Assembly (NCBI RefSeq): GCF_028476545.1 | Contig: NW_026733084.1 | Coordinates: forward strand, 1 to 64,000 | DNA: 64,000 bases | Direction: 5' to 3' | From: Physella acuta | Lineage: Eukaryota; Mollusca; Gastropoda; Physidae | Part shown: piece by piece, positions 1-12,800 of the stretch | How the letters are laid out: every line of letters starts with the position of its first letter | Numbering within the stretch: the stretch's first letter is position 1 | Position numbers and translations under genes: made by a program | The notes under the pieces: generated by a model | The model's database searches: none | What the model saw: the letters and a program-made list of their open reading frames with translations, nothing else | What the model was told of the DNA's origin: nothing

Positions 1-333
1 GATCTAGAACATCTAAGAGTTCCAACCACCGACTACACAGACAGTCAACAACGTGTTTCCCCCTTATCATTGTTCTGAAAGTCAAGTTTTATTTCAACAA
101 ACGAGGGGAAAACACAAGGTCAAGTTGTAGATGGAGGGGGCGGCCTCTCGCCGTGTTAGTACTACTTTCTTCATACCGTCAGTTCAAGGTCGGTCCCGCT
201 GGTAGGCTGTCAATGCTATGTCGGTCCCATATCCCGCCACACCATCCATCAAACGCCACAGGGGTGGGGGGAAATCGTGTTCCCTGTTGGGGGACGGTTG
301 GGGGGGGTTCGTGATCCAATTTGTAGGGTGAAA

Positions 334-378
<45 letters not shown>

Positions 379-660
379 AGGGTTGCTATTGGGGGATGGG
401 GGTTCGTTTTCTGTATGTGAATTTTTAAGAGTTTTTAGAGAGTATAGTCTAGAGTAAATAAATTAGAGAGTATAATCGTAGTTTGTCGAATCAACAGTCT
501 ATATTCTAGAGAGTCTAGGTATAGACCTAGATTTCTAACCTTTATTGAGAAACCGATAACCGATACCCGGACGAATTTCATATGCGCATTCACCGAATTC
601 CTTCCAAGTTAACATCGTTCAGCAACTAATAAAACCCGATTGTGAGTCTGGGTGTGTCTT
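1..660. other. Intergenic, no gene seen; long poly-G tract
   Basis: No coding signal is visible here. The clearest feature is a run of about 40 consecutive G around 338-377, preceded by G-rich sequence from about 265. Similar long G or C tracts recur through the window, often inside small transposons. Confidence 0.6.
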
Positions 661-699
661 GGCTTTCAACCGAACCCCTGACGTGACTCATGGAACCCG

Positions 700-1095
700 T
701 GGGGTTCCATCAACGCAGGTTGAGAACCACTAGTCTAGAACATAGCTGTTGGTATACGGTCGGTTCCATCTAACCCAGTTGAGAACTCACTGGTCTAAAG
801 ACTACGCTCTGGTTATAAAGGTCCTTCTAACCCAGGTTGAAAACCTCTGTCCTAGAGACCCTCTGTTATAGGTTCCATCTTATCCCAGGTTGAGAACCAC
901 TGGTCTAAAGACACGCTCTGGTTATAGGTTCCATCTAACCCTGGTTGAAACCACTGGTCTAAAGACACTAGCTCTGGTTATAGTTCATCTAACCCAGGTT
1001 GAGAACCACTGGTCTAAAGACACTAGCTCTGGTTATAGGTTCCATCTAACCCATGTTAAGAACCGCTGGTCTAGAGACACTGTTTATAGTGCACC
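700..1095. repeat. Minisatellite resembling a hAT terminal sequence
   Basis: About seven diverged units of 55-60 bp. Each contains a block reading AACCCAGGTTGAGAACCACTG followed by GTCTA(A/G)AGAC. Read on the minus strand, the block begins CAGTGGTTCTCAACC, which is close to the terminal repeat of the hAT-like element at 57665-58108. The array may be a tandemly amplified transposon end. Open frames across it are by-products of the repeat. Confidence 0.75.
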
Positions 1096-1129
1096 AGATA
1101 ACAGAGCAGCCTCACCGTTCGTTTAGAAG

Positions 1130-3230
1130 CAATTGAGGCCACAGATAGCGATAATTGTTTAATTTCATAATTTCACGTGACAAACAGCAGCAGTTTGTAG
1201 ACCATGGTGCTAGCGTGTGTAACATTTAGACATCAACCCTTGAATCCTTATAGAATCTTCTTCGGAGAGGTTTCTTGCTCGGGAAGATTATCTATCCTAT
1301 CCTACCCTTTGGGATAAAACTATCAATGTATCCATTCCTATCCTAACCCTTTGGGATAAAAACTATCAATGTTTTTGTAGTCGCGCCCTATCGTAAGCCT
1401 ACAGGTTACACACTTTTATTATTGTAAATATGTAAATCCTGACGCTCTACGAATACCAGCACAGTATGAATAGGTAGCTTGTTAACATTTTTCATTACTT
1501 TTAATAAAAACTAATTTCTATTTGCGACTGAGTCGCAGATTCCTGTCATTTCTCGACAAGTCTGTGATGTTGGTGTTGCTGCTGTTCTCCGATTGTGTGG
1601 AAACACAATAATCTGAACCAGCAGGTTGATGCCACTGATCTCGTCTGCTGCGAGTAATTCCGCTTGGTGCAAGTTGACGTAACATCGCATCTGTGGCCTC
1701 GGCTGATTGGTCCAGCGCTTCCTTTCGTCACTTCACGTTCTGGTCGAAAAATAGCAGCTTAGCCTCGAAGCTGCGTTAGAGAGCACATATCACAAGATTG
1801 CACAGTTCAAGGGCGAACCCCACTAAGTGCCGCACTACATTTTGGCGGTATTCTCATTTTTTTAGTGGATTTCATTAATAATCACGAACTCGTCTATATA
1901 TAGATCCAATTTAACTTCGTATCCTAATAATTAAAATCACGAGAAGACAAAGGTTCTAATTGAAAACGTTAAGCACAATATCGCTTTATCAAACTCTAGA
2001 TTCTAGAAATAAACAACCCTAACAGCTATTAAACGAAAGAAAAAAAAAAGTATAAATATACCACATCGAGATCTGCCGTTAAAGGTAATGACATTCAAAG
2101 GTGTGGGACACTAAACCATCCTTTCATGCTAGTATCGATCGAGAAATCGATATCAATACTATTGTTAGATAAATCTATAAATAGCCTCGCGTGTTTATTG
2201 ATAGTGGTCATGTGATTTATATTATAGATTAAATAGATCACGGGCAAGATAAGACTAAATTTTTTCTTTTTTAAAACTACTATTAACAAAATCAAAACAC
2301 TGGGTTTATCTAGTTTCAACCGGCCACGTGTTTATTTGTTGACTATTTCGTACATACTTTCAGATTGTAACATTTTATTTAACGGTAGTGAAGCGCCCAG
2401 CCGTAAAACATGAATGGCTTTCATGCGATCACAACACACCTCGTGACTGAGGAATTTCTCCTCAACACAACGGTGCGGTATCCCCCAGCCCACCCCTTCG
2501 AGGTGTACCATATTCAACGCGTGCTGTGTATTTCTGTGAGATATTCACCGGCCCCACCCCCATCCCACCGTACAGCACGCTCTCGCAATCCGCGCCCCTA
2601 CCCCCTCATTGCCCTCCGATTAGCCCCGTTCGAGGGATTGTGTCCTGAAGGACACGGGCGGCAGCCAGCCTGGCAAAACGCCCGGATGAACGACCCAGAC
2701 GCTTCTCTCCACCTACGCTAAGGCCAATCGGCGTAGTAATACCAGATTCTCGCGTAGTGATACAGTGACACATATTAATATATAATTATAATTTATGCAC
2801 AGCGTTATCACGTGGTGAAATTAAAATATTTCGAGGCCATGGTAGACGACGTGTAAGAGAAATGTTCGGAGGGAGAAAATGGACGAAAACATTTGAAGAA
2901 AAACAAACTATTAAACCAAAACAGTTTTAAATTAAAAACCCAACACATAAATTTAAAGTTAAACCTACAAAGAACATTTTAATACAAAATAATGTAAAAT
3001 TAATGCAGTATTAAGCTTGGAGTGTGCGTATTTCGAATGCCGCATGAAAATGTATGAAACAGAAGACATGTTGACACGCCTTCATCAGCTGTTGTTGTGT
3101 GTGATACTGTGTGCCGACACGGCAGCAAGATATCATCTAACCTCTGCAGCAGTCGTATAACAAAGTTTGGCTACAGTAATATCATTGTACGAATCATGGG
3201 GTAAAGTACATTGATGGAAACGTAATACGC
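1130..3230. other. Intergenic, no supported gene
   Basis: AT-rich sequence with a short GC-richer patch at about 2480-2720. Two short pyrimidine-rich repeats containing CCTATCC and CCCTTTGGGATAAAA lie near 1290-1370. Short open frames here lack splice sites and recognisable motifs, so no gene is called. Confidence 0.5.
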
Positions 3231-3239
3231 TTTTTATGA

Positions 3240-3790
3240 ACGCATGTTTGTTGAGGGCCATGGAACATCATGTTTGTTGAGGGCCAGGGAACATAATGTT
3301 TGTTGTCTGGGCTGGGAACATCATGTTTGTTGTCTGGGCTGGGAACATCATGTTTGTTGAGGGGCAGGGAACATGTTTGTTGAGGGCCATGGAACATCAT
3401 GTTTGTTGAGGGCCATGGAACATCATGTTTGTTGTCTGGGCTGGGAACATCATGTTTGTTGAGGGGCAGGGAACATCATGTTTGTTGAGGGGCAGGGAAC
3501 ATCATGTTTGTTGAGGGCCAGGGAACATCATGTTTGTTGAGGGACAGGGAACATCATGTTTGATGTCTGGGCTGGGAACATCATGTTTGTTAAGGGACAG
3601 GGAACATCATGTTTGATGAGGGACAGGGAACATCATGTTTGATGTCTGGGCTGGGAACATCATGTTTGATGTCTGGGCAGGGAACATCACCTTGTGTATT
3701 TGATGTTGAGATGGGAACATCACCATGTTTGTTGATGTTTAGATGGGAACACCACCTTGTGTATTTTATGTTGATATGGGAGCATTACCA
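3240..3790. repeat. Minisatellite, about 24-27 bp unit
   Basis: About 20 imperfect copies of a unit built from GGGAACATCATGTTTGTTGA plus a variable spacer (GGGCCA, GGGGCA or TGTCTGGGCT). The last copies decay into a diverged form near 3690-3790. Open frames on both strands are by-products of the repeat. Confidence 0.9.
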
Positions 3791-3799
3791 TATTTGTTA

Positions 3800-5920
3800 A
3801 CGGTTTATCTCAAACAATCCTCGTCTGCTCACAACATGTACAGAAACACAGACACGTTGCATCATGCACCGAGATTATCTTAGTTCTAACACACCTCCCA
3901 CCACACACACCCCCCCCCCCCATTGAAGCTGGATTTGATTATAAAAACATTGGGTGTAGGGGCCGGTAGAAAGTTCTTAATTTGATTAACAGACTGGTGG
4001 CTAGGTCTAAATAAATTAAAATATGTAGGGAAATTGGCTTAGCCAAAGTTCCCTTATGTATGTGTATGTATAAAATCTGGTACATTTTCCTGATAAACCT
4101 TAATGGTTGCATCAGCAGTTACAAAGGTGATGGTGACACACAGGACAACAAAGGTGACTGTTAAAGCCCACGTATCACTCAATGGGTACCCATGGAGGTG
4201 ACTTTGTCAGCTGACCCAGATAGCTGAGGTGGCTGGGGGGGGGGGGGGGTACGTTGTGTAAACACGAACTGGTGGATGTACCGAGATGACAGCTGATGTC
4301 ACGACACTCGCTGGCTTCAAATGTAAATATTTGGGCTTGTATCAATCACGTGACAATTATTTTTGTCACAAGGGACGTAATTTATGTAATGTTGATGTTG
4401 CCGTCCTCGAGCGTTGAACTGTGGGCTTTTTTTTTTAGCAAGCCAAGGGAGACAAGAAGTATTTTATCAACCCATGTTTAACTGGAGTTATGTTTTCTTT
4501 ATAGCACATGACAAATCGTCTAATGCTCACATGAAGACTGTAGGAGAGAATTGTGTAACCGGCATCAGTTCCAGTCATACTGGACTCTAGTCAGCAAGAA
4601 GACCCAACCTTAGCTCTCTGAGACAATCACATCCTTAGCACTGAGTACATCCACTAGTACGACCACATTTAGTACTGAATATATCCACTTAGACGAACAA
4701 CCCCCCCCCCCCCATTCCCTAGCACTAAGTACTTTCACTATAGCGACTACCTCCCTTATCACTGAATAAACTCACTATGGTCACACATCTATAAAGTGGT
4801 CATGAAAGCATGTTAACAATGGGAGACACCGAACTTTTAGAAAATAGCAATCGGTTATTAAGGGGAAAGAAAAGAAGAAAACAGCCAATAATAAAATTAG
4901 GCTAAAAAAACATTCTTCATCTTTGGACACCACTATTTCCACACACTCCTCACATTTATGCTGGGTATTTACCTCATGTAAGTTCGACTGACCCTTTCCC
5001 CCCTGCATGTTAAAAGTGGACTCGTCCTTTTTAAAATCGTATTCATCAATGGGAAGTAACTCAGGAAATCCCTTCAAATCCCCCCCCCCCCCCACCCCCC
5101 ATCTGACCAGCACATGCAGGAATAACAAATGACATCACACCATTTGCTTGATTGCTTCTCCATTTCCCGTCTCCCCCCGCCCACCCTCTTCGTCTCTCCC
5201 CACCCTCTTCGTCTCTCTCATCCTCTACTTCCTCTCTCTCCATATCCTTACATATCCTTATCTCCATCTTTTCTCCCAACCTCTCCTCCATCAATATCCT
5301 GTCTGCCACATATCCTTGCCCCCCCCCCCCCCCCCCCAAGCATCAGTCGGCCATCTCCATAAGTTAGATTACTTAGTGACAGCTGTTTTGGTAAGTGACA
5401 CTGACGTCACTGCACTCTAACCCGTGGCGCGCGCTTGTTGTCTTCTGACAGACTCCAGTCTGACTGGCCTTGACCTTGCCGACTGGAGAACCCCAAAGTG
5501 TCATTTTGAGTTATAAATAGCTAATCACACTTTAGATTGTATCTTCTCACCTGTTAGATAGGTTTTCTATGTGATATATTGGGGGGGGGGGGGGGGGGGA
5601 GGAATATCTGAGTGACCAATTTAATTGTGTAATTAAAAAAAAAATGAAACGGTGTCGTCTATTCGGCCGATGGCACCTGTCTCCGCGGAGAAAGTAATTT
5701 ATTATTTCTACTGTAGGTCAAGTTTTAAAACACCTCTCCCTCTAGCCCCTCCCCTCACAACATCGACACTTTCTGACCCCCCCCCCCCCACTCTAATAAA
5801 CACCGACACCATCCCATTCTTTGGCTTCAGCTTCAACTGTCGGTTAAAACGGGTCAAATTTGACTTTGCGTCTAGTCGAGGTTGTCGGACTAATTTGGTC
5901 ATTGTGTACCGTATTCAGCG
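3800..5920. other. Intergenic, no supported gene; homopolymer and CT-rich tracts
   Basis: Contains several poly-C or poly-G runs (near 3908, 4235, 4700, 5080, 5320, 5580 and 5778) and a strongly CT-rich stretch at 5150-5330. The proline- and serine-rich open frames over that stretch are low-complexity artefacts. Confidence 0.55.
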
Positions 5921-5924
5921 GCGT

Positions 5925-6012
5925 GACTTCAGCGGCGTGACTTCAGCGGCGTGACTTCAGCGGCGTGACTTTAGCGGCGTGACTTTAGCGGCGTGACTTT
6001 AGCGGCGTGACG
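5925..6012. repeat. Minisatellite, 14-bp unit
   Basis: Seven near-perfect tandem copies of TTCAGCGGCGTGAC. Later copies carry TTTAGC in place of TTCAGC. Confidence 0.9.
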
Positions 6013-6359
6013 AGGTGTTCAACATTGACACCTCAGATGTCGAACATCTAGATCTAGACCTAGCTTTACCTATTTCAGGTGTAATCAGAACGTCACAAGC
6101 ATGCAGTAGAACCATGGATTTTTCTCAGTTGGTCCTAATAAATTGTAAGTGGGATGGTGTGTGGGGTGTGGGGGGGGGGTCTTTTCATTAAATTCTAAAG
6201 CTTACACTGTCATCAAACGAAATGTGTGGCTTTGATCACTCGATGAGATCGATGAGCTCAATGATCGACGTAAAGCCCCCCCCTCCCTCACACACCCCGT
6301 GTCTTACATGCAAGGGGGGTGAAGGTACGGGTTGGTTGGAGCCATGATGGGCCATACTT

Positions 6360-6840
6360 GTACCAGTTGGCCTCGTACCCGTGTCTGGCCACTTTACTTG
6401 TGTGCTTGGCCACTCGTGTCTGGCCACTGTACCCTCGTGTCTGGCCACCCGTGTCTGGCCACTGTACATCGTACTGGCCACCCGTGTCTGGCCAACGTAA
6501 CCTCGTGTCTGGCCACCGTACCCTCGTGTCTGGCCACTGTACATCGTACTGGCCACCCGTGTCTGGCCACTGTACATCGTACTGGCCACCCGTGTCTGGC
6601 CACTGTACATCGTACTGGCCACCCGTGTCTGGCCAACGTAACCTCGTGTCTGGCCACCGTACCCTCGTGTCTGGCCACTGTACATCGTACTGGCCACCCG
6701 TGTCTGGCCACTGTACATCGTACTGGCCACCCGTGTCTGGCCACCGTACCCTCGTGTCTGGCCACTGTACATCGTACTGGCCACTGTACTATCTGGCCAT
6801 CTTACCCTCGTGTCTGGCCACCGTACCCTCGTGTCTGCCC
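6360..6840. repeat. Minisatellite of CTGGCCAC-containing units
   Basis: A compound array of short blocks (CCCGTGTCTGGCCA, CTGTACATCGTACTGGCCA, CGTACCCTCGTGTCTGGCCA) in higher-order patterns. It is open in several frames on both strands, and the long open frames through it are repeat artefacts. It ends at a poly-C run near 6838. Confidence 0.9.
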
Positions 6841-7004
6841 CCCCCCCCCCCTGTACCAGCAAACAGCCCGTCAATAAACGTGTCCCCGACAAACAGTACA
6901 CGCCACCAGGGACCACTCAACAATTGATGTAGTTGGATGACGTAGACACGGCGAGCTATTGGTTTCCTGCTGGGTCTCGCTGTCAACGTTCCGACTTTAC
7001 GGGG

Positions 7005-7092
7005 AGCGGTACCATCCGGAGAGTGGGGTACTATCCGGAGAGTGGGGTGGTGCCATCCGGAGAGGTTGGTGGTGCCATCCGGAGAGCCTGTC
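7005..7092. repeat. Short tandem repeat around CATCCGGAGAG
   Basis: Four imperfect copies of a unit containing CATCCGGAGAG followed by GTGGGGT, TTGGTGG or a similar tail. Confidence 0.7.
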
Positions 7093-7496
7093 ACCGTCTG
7101 TCGATACAAATAGTGGCTGACCAACATTACTGGAGGATGAGACAGTTAGTGTTTAGACAGATCAAGACGAGACAGCCTATATCAAGGCAGCCTATAGTAG
7201 GTTGTCCAAACTGAAATTAACTATTGATTGCAGACTTCTGTAGTGAGTATGTCATGAAAGAACTTTTAATTGTAAGCTCTATGACACAAATTTTATAAAA
7301 ATATCTCAAAAAATAAAAAAGTTATGCGATTTTTAAAAAAAGAAAATTTGGTAAAAAACTGATTTTCAAAAAGTGCCATTTTCGAAAACCAATATTTTCT
7401 AAAATAAATAACATAGAAGTGTAGACATTGATAAAATAGGCTATACCGAGACGTTATGTAGTTAAACATCCTCGGTCGAAACAGCCTGGGACAAGG

Positions 7497-7915
7497 GTGA
7501 ACGGAAAAAAAGTCACAGGAAAAAAAAACACAGAAAAAAAGTCACAGTTTTTGCTAGGAAAAAAAGTCACAGAAAAAAATTCACAGTGGAAAAATTTTAT
7601 AAAACATACAAAATTTTACAATTTTTATCAAATTAATAAAAATATTTCTAAAAAGATTTTTGTGACTTTTTTCCTGTGACTTTTTCCTGTGACTTTTTTT
7701 CCTGTGACTTTTTTTCCTGTGACTTTTTTTCCTGTGACTTTTTTTCCTGTGACTTTTTTTCCTGTGACTTTTTTTCCTGTGACTTTTTTTCCTGTGACTT
7801 TTTTTCCTGTGACTTTTTTTCCTGTGACTTTTTTTCCTGTGACTTTTTTTCCTGTGACTTTTTTTCTGTGTTTTTTTTTTCCTGTGTTTTTTTTTTTCCT
7901 GTGACTTTTTTTTTC
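7497..7915. repeat. 15-bp minisatellite with an inverted arm
   Basis: The right part (7660-7915) has about 16 tandem copies of TGACTTTTTTTCCTG. The left part (7505-7595) carries the reverse complement, AAAAAAAGTCACAGG, in several looser copies. The two sections could pair into a long hairpin around an AT-rich loop of about 70-80 bp. The strange open frames on both strands come from the repeat. Confidence 0.9.
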
Positions 7916-7949
7916 CTACAATCGGGACAAGACAACATAACGAAGCTTC

Positions 7950-8160
7950 TCTCCCACTTGCAAATAACCAAATGTTGTCAGACAAATCACCCAGATCGAT
8001 GAGATCGATGACGAGAATTGATTTCCCCCAGCCTCTCCCTCTACTGTAAATACCACTGGATTTTGTTCAATGACAGCGTCTTCGTGTGGTGATGAGTTGC
8101 TACGGCAACGCCTACAACCACTCAGGCATTGGTAGACAGCAGCATCCATCATACACACAG
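7950..8160 (-). other. Exon-like open frame of unknown identity
   Basis: On the minus strand a frame from about 8158 reads through a segment with a CLSGCRRC cysteine cluster and then ordinary mixed-composition residues, unlike the surrounding low-complexity frames. I do not recognise it. No matching upstream or downstream exon was found, so it could be chance. Confidence 0.15.
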
Positions 8161-8189
8161 CTGTACACCTGGGCCAGTGAACAGTTGTG

Positions 8190-8730
8190 TGGTCGATAGT
8201 GGTCAGTGTCAGACGTTAGTGGTCAGTGTCAGACAGACGGTAGTGGTCAGTGTCAGACGTTAGTGGTCAGTGTCAGACAGACGGTAGTGGTCAGTGTCAG
8301 ACGGTAGTGGTCAGTGTCAGACGTTAGTGGTCAGTGTCAGACGGTAGTGGTCAGTGTCAGACGTTAGTGGTCAGTGTCAGACGGTAGTGGTCAGTGTCAG
8401 ACGTTAGTGGTCAGTGTCAGACGGTAGTGGTCAGTGTCAGACGTTAGTGGTCAGTGTCAGACGGTAGTGGTCAGTGTCAGACGTTAGTGGTCAGTGTCAG
8501 ACGTTAGTGGTCAGTGTCAGACGTTAGTGGTGAGTGTCAGACGTTAGTGGTCAGTGTCAGATGTTAGTGGTCAGTGTCAGACGTTAGTGGTCAGTGTCAG
8601 ACGGTAGTGGTCAGTGTCAGACTGTAGTGGTCAGTGTCAGACGGTAGTGGTCAGTGTCAGACGGTAGTGGTCAGTGTCAGACGGTAGTGGTCAGTGTCAG
8701 ACGGTAGTGGTCAGTGTCATAACAGTGGGC
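8190..8730. repeat. Minisatellite, 20-bp unit with 40-bp higher order
   Basis: About 27 copies of GTGGTCAGTGTCAGACGGTA. GGTA and GTTA variants alternate over much of the array, giving a 40-bp higher-order period. It ends about 95 bp before the ATG at 8823, so it sits in the presumed promoter or 5' leader of that reading frame. Confidence 0.93.
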
Positions 8731-8822
8731 AGTATCAGAAATTAGTGGGTGTCGTTAAAAAAAAACTTTCAGCGGATATTTTGTAAGGGTATTTTGAGGA
8801 TAATTTAGGGCTAGGCCACAGC

Positions 8823-9475
8823 ATGAGTAGGAGAGTGAGGAAACCCTACCACGTGCCTGCTGCGTTAGAGGATGATGATGATGACGACGATGAAAGAAAT
8901 GACCGCGGGATGAGGAAATCAAAGAAAACATTTACAGATTCATTCGATGAAAAGGATGACGACAGAAATAATGGAAGTACAAGAAAAACCAGAAATGCTT
9001 ATACCGATTCTGCTGTGTTTGGTGATTGTAGTGATCGAGATTCAAGAGAATCAAGAAAACCCTATGCCCAAGTGTTGAAAGAAAACGCAGATGAAAAAAC
9101 TGACAATGTGATGAGGAAAGTAAAGAAAACTCAAACAGATTCTGCTGTGTTCGATGATAAGGACGATGAAAGAAGTGACCGTGATGTGAGAAAAACTAGG
9201 AAACCACAAGTTGCGTCCTCTAAAGTAGACGATGACGACGATGATGATGATGACGACGATGAAGGGAAGGACCGCAGTTTGAGAACTCTGCGGGACAGAA
9301 TCGGCCAGAAGACACAACGTCACCCAGCCAGTCAGGATCACAAGTACGACAGATATTCAGATCATGAGGAGGAGGAGGTTGGGAGGATTAGGAGGGCTTA
9401 CTCGGAGGAGTACGAAGAGGACGACGAAGAAGAGGAATACGAACCGAATAAAATAGAGGAAGAATTTAAATACAA
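8823..9475 (+). CDS. Acidic repeat protein; probable alternative first exon of CCDC169
   Basis: Seen: an ATG-initiated open frame of 218 codons encoding a very polar protein. It has poly-Asp tracts near residues 18-24 and 139-149 and a Glu-rich C-terminus. There are about four degenerate internal repeats of roughly 30 residues, with a basic patch, a TDS triplet and then Asp/Lys-rich sequence. No membrane segment or known domain is visible. The terminal TGA overlaps a strong 5' splice site (CAA followed by GTGAGT at 9476). Splicing there leaves two bases, the same phase as the downstream CCDC169 first exon at 9853-9920, so it could join the exon at 11682 in frame. Inference: it is either an alternative long N-terminus of CCDC169 or a separate single-exon gene ending at 9479. 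The composition suggests an intrinsically disordered protein. I do not know its function. Confidence 0.6.
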
Positions 9476-9852
9476 GTGAGTTTTTCGTTAATTTAATTTT
9501 TGTTCAAAACTACTAATAAATATAATTGTTTAATTACAGTTTCGTAGAACTCATTTAATTAGCATATTACAATTACAAATTACTAGACCTCTTTGATGTC
9601 TATTTAGTTTTGTATTGTGGGAGAAACATCAGAATAGAACGCTTCTTTAATATTTTGTAAATACATTAAATATTAGTATACATTTTCGGCTATTATTCGA
9701 ATAGATGCAATTAAAAAAAAACTATTTTATGTAAAAATAAATCAATCGAAACGATATAAGAAAGAACCATTAAAAGGCCACATTTTCGATTACTTTTTAC
9801 TCGTGACGTCAGAAAACATAGCAACGTTTACACATCAGTACAGAGCTTGAAA

Positions 9853-12800
9853 ATGTCGAACGTTAGTGAATTTGAGCTTGAAAAGCTCCGTGCTGAATTA
9901 CAACAAGAAAGACAAATGAAGTATTTAGTGTTTTTACTTTACGATTGTATTTTGTATTTAAGTAGTATAAACTTATAGACCTAGTTACTAGACTTGAGTG
10001 GTCTAGTTTTGTTAGCAAATTCAAGCCTCTTGTTTATGTCAGTCTCTGTTCAACGAACTCGAAAATTCTAAAGCTACTACTACTAGATCTACGAGTCTCT
10101 AGGTCTATCAGACTATCGGTTACCAACTGAAATTACTGATAGATCTAGTAATTTATATTTTACTTACTATAAATTTAATTAAATGTAGACCTGGCCTAGG
10201 TGTAGTAAAATAATATGTCTGCTGTTGTGACTGTTTCTGGCAGGTCTCTAGACTCTAGATCTAACAAACTAATCTCTATCTACTTCTATTGTAGAATTCA
10301 TAGTAAACTATAGATCTAGTTTTTTATACTCACATTCTATACTATTTGTATAGCTATACCATACTACTAGTAACTATGGTATTTTCTGAAATTATTATAG
10401 GTCATAGGCCCACTATAAGACTATAACAGACAACTGTAGTAGTAGTAGGCTTATAGTCTACTGTCAATGATAGCTACCTGTATCATCTAAACTATCTAAT
10501 AAAATATAGATGTATCATAGCCTATAAGAAGTGTATGACTGCTGTAAAATGTAACAAGTATTTAATTATAGATAGTACTATAGTAAGTAGTCGCATAGTA
10601 GCATATAGTCCAAGTGGCCTGCACTATAAAATACTATAAATGCAGAACAGCAAGTCTACAGTAAACTTACTATTTATTTTTTACTAGCTACAGCTCTAGA
10701 ACACAGGCTTTTTAAAAACCTTGATTCTTGTATACATCTATATAAGTATTTGTGTATTTTATAATAATTTATATTATAAATGAAATAATTTTCATTGAAT
10801 ACTGTGTATTGATTATTCTGTAACGATGATTATTAATTTTCAAAAATGTAATCAATAAAGCGTTTACATGTGAATACAAGTTAATTAAAAAGTCTAGTGA
10901 CAATTTTAGCGCAATTTCCTTATGTTATCTAAAAATAGCTCTGTCGTAGTGTAAATCAAGAGCAGGGTTAGTAAAACCATTGGTTAGTTATTAAAACTTT
11001 TTTTATCCATTTATTTTTCAGTATTTTACATGTTTTATTTACAATAGAGTTACATGACTAAAAACCATTGCGCGCCTACTGAACGTGATGGCGCAGCCAT
11101 GGAACGCGATGGCGCAGCTATTGAACGTGATGACGCGTGTGGTGTGGTTGGAAAAAATGCCTACTAATTCGGTCCAAATTTTAATTAATTCAAAAAAAAA
11201 TTTGTGACCGAACGAAAGGATATTTTTGAAAACTTTCTTCGGCAATATTGTTCTAAATTATGGCAGGAATCGATTGGTACATGTTTCAAGTCGCTAAGTG
11301 GTCTGGTTGCCGAGATATGGGTCAAAAACTGTTTTTTTTCCGAGCTTTTTTGGCTTTTCCGGGAAATCCATGAAAGAAACCCGGAATTTTTATGGCCTAT
11401 GTTCATCCTCGTAACTTGCTTAACATAATTGCTTTTGGAACTAGTCATCGATATTGCTTCGTTGAGGAGGAGATACGACTTAAAGCTGCGGACACACATC
11501 CATCCATCCATCCATCCATTCATACATCCAGAAATGACGGGTTAATAAACGCAATTCTCCAGAATGGAAATTGCGCTAAAAAATAAATGTGTAGGTAAGG
11601 CCTTTAAAACATAGAATATCATCGTGATAAGCTATCTAGAAAGTTACCTAATGGGCTGAATTGTGAATGTTTTATTTTCAGGGAAATGCTAGATCAGTCC
11701 ACATCTGAATTAAAAGAAATGATTCAAGAGCTGGATAAAAGATACGACTTAATTGAAAATGAAGGTAGAAGAACCATTTTTCTTAGTCTTTTGATTTGTG
11801 AACTTAAGTTTGGAAAGGTCTTGCAGCAGAAGACACACTTCAGCTAACTGGGTCAACATCTGTTTTCTTTAGCTAATTGTATGCTTGACACTCTCCTTGA
11901 CACTCTGAGTAGAGTCAGGGACACATCAGAGCTTGATGGACACAGTGTATGGTCTGGGCTTGAGACTTTTAGCTGGGTCAAGTTATGGACTGCTCAAACT
12001 GTGTCCTGTTAACTTATTTAACCGTAGCATATTTCTCATATTTCATACTTCAAGCAATATTTCTCACATTTCATACTTCAGGCAATGAGTGGAAAACTAG
12101 ATACGAGACACAGACAGAGATGAATCAACAGCTGGAAAAACAATGTTTGGTCCAGCAAGAAAAAATTGAAGACCTCAAAAGGAATTTAAAAGATGGTAGG
12201 AGTTTTGTTGACACATCATATGGTGGCTGAGTTAGCTGTAAATTAGGTTGGGCAGAAGGTGGTAGTTTTGTTGTTATGACGACTGAGACATTTGTAAATT
12301 GGGGTGGGGGAAGATGTACAAGTGATCCTTCACTATTTTCTTTGGTTTTGTTATATATTTTTGTAAAAATTGGTGTTTGTTTAACCTATGAATAAATTAC
12401 ATTTAAAGTTTACATATATATTTTTATTCATTTATTTTAGCTGGCAAATCCCCACGAGACAACAGAGTGTTCGATGATTTGGCTGATGTAAGTCTCGTTT
12501 AATTTCAGTTCGTTGATGCCTCACGTAATTTGAATAAAAATATTTCTCCTTTTTATATGGAAATATTAATTTTCCAATGATTGCACTGTATTAGACTAAA
12601 TTGCCTCATTTGTTTCTTACTGAAATTCAAATATTAGAATCTATTGCCAGCTCTCACCGTAACACAAATTTTCTTCGTAGGCGAGTCCTCAAATGGTGAA
12701 AGCTTTGGAAAAAGAGAGGAACAGCTTGTACAATCAGCTGAGAGACTTGGAGTGGAGACTGGACCAGGAGTCAAAGGTCAAATTTGAGTAGTTTAATTAA

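Noticed and set aside
2410-2721. 103-codon frame in the GC-richer patch
   Set aside because: Arg/Pro-biased chance frame with an overlapping minus-strand frame; no family recognised.
3240-3790. Possible CRISPR-like array
   Set aside because: Eukaryotic minisatellite: no unique spacers of constant length and no cas genes.
5129-5420. Proline/serine-rich frames
   Set aside because: CT-rich low-complexity DNA without splice or start context.
6236-6927. Long open frames of about 120-230 codons on both strands
   Set aside because: They lie wholly in a CTGGCCAC-type minisatellite whose unit happens to lack stops; no protein-like composition.
7581-8002. Frames encoding Lys/His/Arg or Cys/Asp/Phe repeats
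   Set aside because: Translations of the 15-bp array in different frames; no gene context.
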